From Dysosmobacter sp. Marseille-Q4140 (GTDB lineage Bacteria > Bacillota > Clostridia > Oscillospirales > Oscillospiraceae): a DNA stretch of 64,000 nucleotides. Under the pieces are notes generated by a model. That model was not told the origin of the DNA and searched no databases. It saw only the letters and a list, made by a program, of their open reading frames with translations. The stretch is from NCBI GenBank assembly GCA_018228705.1, contig CP073694.1:1674001-1738000 (forward strand), given 5' to 3'. Shown here piece by piece: positions 58,197 to 64,000 of this stretch (position 1 is its first letter; every line of letters starts with the position of its first letter). The translations under genes and the position numbers were made by a program.

Positions 58197-59414
58197 TCAG
58201 CACAGCATGTATCGTTTCAGATCCTTCCGCTGCTTGATATTCAGCTTTTGCAAAACCGTGGAGATGTACTGTTTGACGGTGTTGAGAGAGATCCCCAGAT
58301 GGGCGGCGATCTCCTGATTCGTCCAGCCCCGCGCGGCCAGCATGGCGGTGGCAAACTCCGTGGTCGTCAGATTGTCCGCCACCTGTTCTCCGGTGGCCGG
58401 GTTGTGGACCTTTCGCCATCCCGCAGAAAACCGGTAGGTGATGGAGATGATCCGCTTGAAATCCTCCGGCCAGTCCTTTTTCAAAGCCGCCTCCAGCATC
58501 CCGCCCAGCAGGCCGTGATGTTCGCCAAATCCCTCGATCAGATCGTCCGGCCGGGCCAGATCCCAGGCGGCCATCAAATGCGCCTGCGCCTGCTCCGGCT
58601 GTTTGAGGCCCATGTAATCCATCACCGCCGCGAGATGCATGTAAATGGCGGGAATGGGAAATTCCTCTCCCTGAACCGCAAAGGCCGTCTCCACAATGCC
58701 GATGCTCTTCCCGTAGTCTCCCTGCAAATACGTGTGGTGGGCCTGTACGTAGAGCGCAAACATCCGCAGCCCCGGCGGCAGGAAGCGGATATACTCCCGC
58801 AGATCTCCCGTTCCCTCCGGCGGGGGCAGGTGCAGCAGCACCGCCGCGGCGGTAACCGTAAAAGCAGCCAACGCCCGCATCTGGGGAGGGGTGTGTTCAT
58901 CGGCGGCTGCCAGGACGCCCTGCACCTCCGCCAGCGTGTACTGCGCCCGACGGATCTGACCCACGGAGAGATTGGAGTACGCATAGATCAGGCAGGCCGA
59001 CAGACGCAGCGACAGATTCTCATGGCTCAGATACCGCTCCGCCTCCCGAATCGCCTCTTCCGGCCGCCCGCTGAAATAATAGTATTCCGCCCGTGCAATA
59101 TCCCGCAGGCGGGTATCTGCGATCTCCTCCACATATTCCCTGCAATGTCCCGGTACAAACGCCCCATTCATCAGCGGCATGGGCATCAGATCGGCGGCAG
59201 GCTCCGACGGAGCAGGCCGGGGCGCCAATCGTGTCGGGGCAGGCTGTCTCTGCTTCTTCCGTGGATCTGCCGGTTTCCGGCTGTCAGCTGGGATGGCCCA
59301 GGCCCCCCCAAACTTTTCCGCACCATGAATACGCCCGCTGGCGCAGTATTGCTGTGCAAGCCGCTCTGAAACTTTCCACTTCCGGGCCGCCTGCCGCACC
59401 GTGATATATTCCAT
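58197..59414 (-). CDS. LuxR-type regulator with N-terminal HTH and helical repeats
   Basis: A 405-aa regulator. Residues 1-50 resemble an excisionase/MerR-type HTH (EYITVRQAARKWKVSERLAQ ... GAWAIPADSRKP). A Pro/Arg/Lys linker follows, then a long helical, TPR-like region (about 90-325, including ARAEYYYFSGRPEEAIREAE). The C terminus (345-405) is a LuxR/GerE HTH (GWTNQEIAAHLGISLNTVKQ). No receiver or ATPase domain is seen. GGGGAG precedes ATG 59414. The target is unknown; it is not adjacent to an obvious operon on its own strand. Confidence 0.85.
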   Translation of the reverse strand: MEYITVRQAARKWKVSERLAQQYCASGRIHGAEKFGGAWAIPADSRKPADPRKKQRQPAPTRLAPRPAPSEPAADLMPMPLMNGAFVPGHCREYVEEIADTRLRDIARAEYYYFSGRPEEAIREAERYLSHENLSLRLSACLIYAYSNLSVGQIRRAQYTLAEVQGVLAAADEHTPPQMRALAAFTVTAAAVLLHLPPPEGTGDLREYIRFLPPGLRMFALYVQAHHTYLQGDYGKSIGIVETAFAVQGEEFPIPAIYMHLAAVMDYMGLKQPEQAQAHLMAAWDLARPDDLIEGFGEHHGLLGGMLEAALKKDWPEDFKRIISITYRFSAGWRKVHNPATGEQVADNLTTTEFATAMLAARGWTNQEIAAHLGISLNTVKQYISTVLQKLNIKQRKDLKRYMLC

Positions 59415-59548
59415 AGCATCTCCCCGCAACAAAAAACTGACACAGCAATTATATTCGTTTTCCCGCACAGTTTCAAGAGCTCCGGAGCATTGGATCTCTC
59501 CGTCCGGCAAAGCGCTCCGGCCGCAGCTGCGTTTTTTGCAGCGCCGGC

Positions 59549-59587
59549 AAACAGCGCCCCGAGATCTGTGATCTCAGGGCGCTGTTT
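59549..59587 (-). terminator. Hairpin after argH
   Basis: AAACAGCGCCC ... GAGATC / GATCTC ... GGGCGCTGTTT, about 60 bp beyond the argH stop. The T-run is short. Confidence 0.6.
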
Positions 59588-59648
59588 CGGTTTCCCGCCG
59601 GTGCAGGCGGCGGAAAACCGTTTTGAATCCGCATCCAGCGAAGGGCTG

Positions 59649-61037
59649 TCACTGCCGCTCCAGGCTGCTGAGCCACTCCCGGCCCACGGCGATCTGCCGC
59701 CGGACCTCCGCCGGAGCGGTGCCGCCGAAGGACGTCCGGGCGTCCACGCAGGCGCTGATGCTGATGTCTCCCAGGGAATCGGGGGTCACCCGGCCGTCGA
59801 TGGCGGCCAGGTCCTCCGCCGTCAGATCCTCGAAGTCGCAGCCCTTGTGTTCGCAGGTCTTGACCATGCGGCCCACGATGGAGTGGGCCTCCCGGAAGGG
59901 GATGCCCTGCTTGGCCAGGTGCTCGGCGATGTCGGTGGCGTTGAGGAAGCCCTTGCCCAGCTGCTTTTGGATCTGGTCCATGCGGAACTCCGTCTTGTCC
60001 AGCATCCGGGCAAAGATGTCGATGGAGGCCTTCCAGGTGTCAATGGCGTCGAACAGGCTCTCCTTGTCCTCCTGGAAGTCCTTGTTGTAGGCCAGGGGCG
60101 TGCCCTTCATGACGGTGAGCAGCTGCATCAGGTCGCCGTAGACCCGGCCCACCTTGCCCCGGATCAGCTCCGCCATATCCGGGTTCTTTTTCTGGGGCAT
60201 GATGCTGCTGCCGGTGCAGAAGCTGTCGTCAATGGCGATATAGGCAAACTCGGAGGAATTCCACCAGGCGAACTCCTCCGCCCAGCGGGACAGGTGCATC
60301 ATGGAGATGGACGCGTCGGAGAGGAACTCCAGGCTGTAATCCCGGTCGCTGACGCCGTCCATGGCGTTCTCGCAGGGAGCGGCGAAACCCAGCAGCTCAC
60401 TGGTGCAGCGGCGGTCAATGGGCATGGTGGTGCCCGCCAGGGCGCAGGAGCCCAGGGGGTTGTAGTCCATGCGCGCCAGGGTGTCCTGCAGGCGCTGGAT
60501 ATCCCGCTTGAACATCTGGAAGTAGGCCATGAACACGAAGCCCACGGTGATGGGCTGAGCGTGCTGGAGGTGGGTGAAGCCCACGGTGATGGCGTCGGCG
60601 TACTGCTCCGCCTTGCGCAATATTACGTCCTCCAGGCAGCAAAGGCTCTCCAGGATCTCCCGGATCTCCTTTTTCAGATACAGCCGGCCGTCCACCTGGC
60701 ACTGGTCGTTGCGGCTGCGGGCGGTGTGGAGCTTCTTGCCCACCTCGCCGATCCGGGCGATCAGGCGGCTCTCCACGCCCATGTGGATATCCTCGTCCTC
60801 CACGGTGAAGGTGATCTTCCCGGCGGCGATGTCCGCCCGGATGCCCTCCAGCCCGGCGATGATCTGGTCCCGCTCGGCCTCGGTGACGATGCCCTGCTTG
60901 GCCAGCATGGTCACGTGGGCCACGCTGCCGTCAATATCCTCGTTGTACATCCGCTGGTCGAAGAAGATGGATGCGTTGTACCGCTTCACGATCTCATCCA
61001 TGTCCTTTTCAAATCTGCCGCCCCACAGGCTTGCCAT
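59649..61037 (-). CDS. argH: Argininosuccinate lyase
   Basis: A 462-aa lyase, last step of arginine synthesis: argininosuccinate to arginine and fumarate. The family signature GSSIMPQKKNPD, the N-terminal LWGGRFEKDMDEIV, HTARSRNDQ and THLQHAQPITVG are all present. GGAGAGG lies upstream of the ATG. argG is not adjacent, so the arginine genes are dispersed. It has its own promoter about 120 bp upstream. Confidence 0.97.
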   Translation of the reverse strand: MASLWGGRFEKDMDEIVKRYNASIFFDQRMYNEDIDGSVAHVTMLAKQGIVTEAERDQIIAGLEGIRADIAAGKITFTVEDEDIHMGVESRLIARIGEVGKKLHTARSRNDQCQVDGRLYLKKEIREILESLCCLEDVILRKAEQYADAITVGFTHLQHAQPITVGFVFMAYFQMFKRDIQRLQDTLARMDYNPLGSCALAGTTMPIDRRCTSELLGFAAPCENAMDGVSDRDYSLEFLSDASISMMHLSRWAEEFAWWNSSEFAYIAIDDSFCTGSSIMPQKKNPDMAELIRGKVGRVYGDLMQLLTVMKGTPLAYNKDFQEDKESLFDAIDTWKASIDIFARMLDKTEFRMDQIQKQLGKGFLNATDIAEHLAKQGIPFREAHSIVGRMVKTCEHKGCDFEDLTAEDLAAIDGRVTPDSLGDISISACVDARTSFGGTAPAEVRRQIAVGREWLSSLERQ

Positions 61038-61154
61038 ATGCTGTTCCGCTCCTCTCCTGGGGGTCCCGCCCGGCGGGATCCTCCCGGTCCGTCATTGGTT
61101 TTCCCGCCCATTTCAGCGGAGATTCCCCCGCCCGCCGGGCGATTTGCATGGATA

Positions 61155-61183
61155 ATGATACGCCATATACCGCTTTTCGTCAA
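61155..61183 (-). promoter_or_regulatory. Promoter of argH
   Basis: Minus-strand -35 TTGACG, 17-bp spacer, -10 TATCAT. No clear ARG-box palindrome was found near it. Confidence 0.6.
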
Positions 61184-61239
61184 TCGCTGATCCACAGTTT
61201 CTCTCTTTTCGCCACAGTGCCCGGACTGCCCGCCGGGGC

Positions 61240-61276
61240 AAAGAGGAAGCCCCGGCGCGCAGTGCGCCGGGGCTCT
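61240..61276 (-). terminator. Terminator of 3-hydroxyacyl-CoA dehydrogenase gene
   Basis: AGCCCCGGCGC / GCGCCGGGGCT around five bases, followed on the minus strand by TCCTCTTT. Confidence 0.75.
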
Positions 61277-61287
61277 GAGGATCTCTG

Positions 61288-62220
61288 TCAGCCGGGCATG
61301 GTCCACTCCCGGACGCCCTCGAAATAGGGGCTCTGCTTGCGGCGGCGGAAGTCGTCGCCGTCCTTTTGGGACCAGTCGTACAGACCCTGGCCCGCCGCCT
61401 GGCCGGTCTTGCCGGAGGCCAGGCCGTCGGTGACGGTCTTTTGCAGCTCCCGGGTGCCGCACAGGTCCGGGTACACGTTCTGGGCGATGGTGCTCTCCAG
61501 CTGGAAGCCCACGGCGTCAAAATACTCCAGCAATCCGATGGAGGCATAGCGCATGCCCATGGCGTACTTCACCGCCTTGTCGATGTCGGCCGCGGTGGTG
61601 ACGCCCTGCTCGATGAGGTAGATGGACTCCCGGAACAGCGCCTGGGCGAAGCGGTTGACCAGCAGGCCCGGCACGCTGCGGTTCAGCACCACCACCTGGC
61701 GGTGGAGCGTCTCCAGCAGGGCCAGGGTCCGGTCGATGGCCGCCTGCTCCGTCCGCTCATGGCGGACCACCTCCACCAGGGGCAGCATGTGCACCGGCTG
61801 GAAGGGATGGGCGATCAGCAGATGCTCCGGCCGGGGGGACAGCCCCGCCAGCACCTCCGCGTCCATGGAGGAGGAGCAGGAGGCCACGATGGCGTCCTCC
61901 GCCGCGTACTGGGCGGCAGCCTCGTACACGGCCCGCTTCTCCGCCGCGCCCTCGGTGACGGCCTCAAAGATAAAGGTGTGGCCCTCCAGGGCGGCGGGGT
62001 CGTTGGTGACGGTCAGCAGCGCCATGGCCGCCTCCTTGTTGGCGGCGGTGGCCAGGCCCTCGGCGATCAGATCGTCCCAGTTCTGGGCGATGGCTTTGCG
62101 GCAGCGCTCCAGGCCCTTTTCCGAGTGGCCGATCACCGTGCAGGGCAGGCTGTGGCCGATGACCAGCGTGGCCTGGCAGGAGCCGATGGTGCCGGAGCCG
62201 TAGACTGCGATCTTCTCCAT
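61288..62220 (-). CDS. 3-hydroxyacyl-CoA dehydrogenase family protein
   Basis: A 310-aa NAD-dependent dehydrogenase with an N-terminal Rossmann domain (KIAVYGSGTIGSCQATLVIG), the family motif CSSSMDAEVLAG, the catalytic His in HPFQPVHMLPLVEVV and the C-terminal dimerisation domain (RSVPGLLVNRFAQALFRE). Length and pattern fit both 3-hydroxybutyryl-CoA dehydrogenases and L-gulonate 3-dehydrogenase/carnitine dehydrogenase relatives. It lies 12 bp after the SDR gene on the same strand, probably one operon. Confidence 0.87.
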   Translation of the reverse strand: MEKIAVYGSGTIGSCQATLVIGHSLPCTVIGHSEKGLERCRKAIAQNWDDLIAEGLATAANKEAAMALLTVTNDPAALEGHTFIFEAVTEGAAEKRAVYEAAAQYAAEDAIVASCSSSMDAEVLAGLSPRPEHLLIAHPFQPVHMLPLVEVVRHERTEQAAIDRTLALLETLHRQVVVLNRSVPGLLVNRFAQALFRESIYLIEQGVTTAADIDKAVKYAMGMRYASIGLLEYFDAVGFQLESTIAQNVYPDLCGTRELQKTVTDGLASGKTGQAAGQGLYDWSQKDGDDFRRRKQSPYFEGVREWTMPG

Positions 62221-62232
62221 GGAACCGCCCCC

Positions 62233-63006
62233 TTACATCATGGCCCAGCCGTGGGTCAGCCGCAGGGACTGGCCCGTGAGGGCGCCCTGGTCGTTTGCCA
62301 GGAAGGCCAGGGTGTTGGCCACGTCCTCCACGGTGGTGAACACGCCGTCCACGGTATCCCGCAGCATGATGTTCTTCACCACTTCCTCCTCGGTGATGCC
62401 CAGGGAGGCGGCCTGCTCGGGGATCTGCTTTTCCACCAGCGGGGTCTTGATGAAGCTGGGGCAGATGGTGTAGGTGTAGATGCCGTAGTCGGCGCCCTCA
62501 CGGGCGATGGCCTTGGCCAGGCCCGCCACACCGTGCTTGGCGAAGTTGTAGGGCTCTTTCAGCTTGGAGCCCACGAAGGACTGGACGGAGCCGGTGAACA
62601 CGATGCGGCCGCCCTTGCCGGAGGCCTTCATGCGGCGGAAGGCCGCCCGGGACACCAGAAAGGCGCCGTCGGCGTGAATGGCCATCATCTTCTTCCAGTC
62701 GGCGAAGGGATACTCGTCGAAGGGATGGACGATCTGGACGCCGGCGTTGGACATGACCAGATCGCAGGAGCCGTAGGTCTCCACCATCTTGTCGAACCCG
62801 GCCTCCACCTCTTCCTCATTGGACACGTCCATGTGGACGGCGATGGCGCTGAGGCCCTGGGCGGTCAGCTCCTTTACCAGTTCCTCGGCGGCGGGCATAT
62901 TCACGTCAGCCACCACCACGCCGTAGCCCTCCCGGGCCATTCTCTCGGCGCAGGCCTTGCCGATGCCGGATGCGGCGCCGGTGATGAGAGCGGATTTCAT
63001 GGTCAT
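62233..63006 (-). CDS. SDR, 3-hydroxybutyrate dehydrogenase-like
   Basis: A 257-aa short-chain dehydrogenase. TGAASGIG for NAD binding, Asp in VVADVN indicating NAD preference, NAG, Ser in TGSVQSF and the Y-x3-K pair YNFAK. The C-terminal segment TICPSFIKTPLVEKQIPEQA closely resembles D-3-hydroxybutyrate dehydrogenase. GGAGGAAG precedes the ATG. It forms a pair with the following hydroxyacyl-CoA dehydrogenase-family gene and is preceded by a LysR gene. Confidence 0.88.
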   Translation of the reverse strand: MTMKSALITGAASGIGKACAERMAREGYGVVVADVNMPAAEELVKELTAQGLSAIAVHMDVSNEEEVEAGFDKMVETYGSCDLVMSNAGVQIVHPFDEYPFADWKKMMAIHADGAFLVSRAAFRRMKASGKGGRIVFTGSVQSFVGSKLKEPYNFAKHGVAGLAKAIAREGADYGIYTYTICPSFIKTPLVEKQIPEQAASLGITEEEVVKNIMLRDTVDGVFTTVEDVANTLAFLANDQGALTGQSLRLTHGWAMM

Positions 63007-63225
63007 AACGACTTCCTCCTTTTTTCCGGGGCGGGCCCGCGGCCCGACCTCCCGCCGGGCATTGGCTTCCCCGGCTGTCTTTTCCCCTCTATCTTAGAAA
63101 AACAAGGCGCAAAATGCAATGATGATTCTGCCAGAAACTGTGCCGCCCTTTTTCACGTAGCCTACAAACTCATTTATATAATATTTGAATAATTATTTGT
63201 AAAACTTATAAATAAGGCAAAACGC
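63007..63225 (-). promoter_or_regulatory. Control region of the SDR operon
   Basis: Minus-strand promoter -35 TTGCAT (63114-63119), 17-bp spacer, -10 TAAGAT (63091-63096). Upstream, 63160-63215 is strongly AT-rich with TTATAAGT/TTATTCAA-like half sites, a plausible LysR target. Confidence 0.6.
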
Positions 63226-64000
63226 TCACAGGTCGTCCGGCGGCAGGTGGGCGCGGACGAAGTCCAGAAACAGCCGGCAGGCGTTGGACATATACCGCTC
63301 CTTGTTCCAGGCCAGGGCGATGTCCCAGTACTTCATGCTGTCGCTGAGGGGGACGCAGGCCACGTTGGGGTCCGGGTGCTTGTCCATCACGGGCCTGGGC
63401 AGGATGGACACGGCGTGGTTCTTGGCCACCAGCTCCACCATGAAGTCCCACTGGCTGCTCAGCAGGGCGATCTTGGGCCGGAACCCGGCGCTGTGACAGG
63501 CAGAGAGGATCTGCCGGTGGAGGATGAAGTCCTGGTTGAAGATGGCGAAGGGCTCCTCCCGCAGCTGGGCCACTGTCAGTTCCTTCTCCCCGGCCAGAGG
63601 GTGGCTCCTGTGGAGCAGGGCCACGTTCCGCTGGGTGGTGAAGTGGCAGCTGGCAAAGGTGGCCAGCCGCTCGGTCTTGAGCGTCACGGCCAGGTCCACC
63701 TGCCCTCCGGCGATCCGCTCGTCGATCTTGTTGGCGCCGTCCTCGATGACGGTGATGTGGATATCGGGATACTCCCGGTAAAACTCCGGGATCAGGTCCC
63801 CGAAGAAGCAGGCGCCGAACAGGGGCGAGAGGCCCAGGGTGAAGGTGCCGGAGCGGCTGGTGCGGCTGGTGTGCACGTTTTCCACGGTCCGCTGGTAGGC
63901 GTCCAGCAGCTCCCGGGCGCTGTCCAGCAGGGCCCGGCCCTCGTCGGTGAGCTCCTGGCGCTTGTTGAAGGAGTAGAACAGCTTGGCCCCCAGCTCCTCC
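63226..64000 (-). CDS. LysR-family regulator, 5' end outside window
   Basis: Minus-strand gene running off the right edge; 258 residues are visible. At the edge EELGAKLFYSFNKRQELTDE is the end of the LysR helix-turn-helix and its linker helix; the rest is the effector-binding domain (GTFTLGLSPLFGACFFGDLI ... IAGGQVDLAVTL). An internal start at 63885 would lack the DNA-binding part. It lies upstream of the SDR/dehydrogenase genes on the same strand and probably regulates them. Confidence 0.9.
   Translation of the reverse strand, partial: EELGAKLFYSFNKRQELTDEGRALLDSARELLDAYQRTVENVHTSRTSRSGTFTLGLSPLFGACFFGDLIPEFYREYPDIHITVIEDGANKIDERIAGGQVDLAVTLKTERLATFASCHFTTQRNVALLHRSHPLAGEKELTVAQLREEPFAIFNQDFILHRQILSACHSAGFRPKIALLSSQWDFMVELVAKNHAVSILPRPVMDKHPDPNVACVPLSDSMKYWDIALAWNKERYMSNACRLFLDFVRAHLPPDDL

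Noticed and set aside
61038..61150. Arginine-responsive operator or attenuator before argH
   Set aside because: The GC-rich stems in the leader are short and no ARG-box-like palindrome was found.

Overview
The window reads as chromosome of a GC-rich, spore-forming, anaerobic Firmicute of the Oscillospiraceae type (Flavonifractor/Oscillibacter-like; inferred from gene families, not from a search). The clues are a spoVAC gene with a forespore-type promoter, S-layer-homology domains, desulfoferrodoxin, HemW, YitT proteins, strong GGAGG ribosome-binding sites and GC-rich codon use. No rRNA and no CRISPR array were seen. The right end cuts a LysR gene on the minus strand.

Bases 1-26.9 kb are mostly core or housekeeping: thymidine kinase plus a PflA-like radical SAM protein; a CmpB-type membrane protein; a CNNM/CorC ion-transport protein; a 1004-aa secreted phosphodiester glycosidase with SLH repeats; ferredoxin; HemW; SpoVAC; a frameshifted lipoprotein; desulfoferrodoxin; a divergent type II topoisomerase pair whose subunit genes are separated by a lower-GC insert carrying a GIY-YIG nuclease; two YitT proteins; a LUD protein; an SDR; an XRE-S24 self-cleaving repressor with a regularly spaced operator array; a small sigma-region-4 gene set; a P-type ATPase; and five tRNAs (Tyr, Thr, Gly, Leu, fMet).

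Bases 26.9-57.8 kb look like an accessory island starting next to tRNA-fMet. An integrase, XRE regulator and excisionase-like gene form a truncated integrative element (27.0-29.9 kb). It ends abruptly inside a WG-repeat lipoprotein gene and is followed by a decayed stretch to 32.1 kb. Then come three catabolic blocks. (a) A Crp/Fnr regulator diverges from a TRAP transporter and a complete 2-oxo-acid/acetoin dehydrogenase complex (E1alpha, E1beta, double-lipoyl E2, E3). (b) On the minus strand lies a six-gene sugar-acid operon: KdgT-type permease, metallo-beta-lactamase-fold hydrolase, Tm-1-like/UPF0261 protein, class II aldolase, FCD-type GntR and RpiB-like isomerase. It faces a divergent archaeal-type triosephosphate isomerase, and two GntR-type operators lie in the shared control region. 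(c) A ribose-type ABC sugar importer with aldehyde dehydrogenase and aldose 1-epimerase is controlled by a divergent sensor kinase/AraC response regulator pair. Blocks b and c could together import a sugar, oxidise it, open a lactone and cleave the acid to triose phosphates; this is inference.

Bases 57.8-64 kb return to mixed chromosome: a 51-aa conserved-looking small gene with a 21-bp palindrome upstream, a LuxR-type regulator with a second DNA-binding domain, argH, and a LysR/short-chain dehydrogenase/3-hydroxyacyl-CoA dehydrogenase block.

The most interesting non-coding observations are: a 13-codon leader ORF wrapped around a perfect hairpin and coupled to the E2 gene; four ACAAG-N3-CTTGT sites at 30-31 bp spacing; two tandem ATTGGATCCAAT-type operators over a promoter; and alternative stems between dctP and dctQ.
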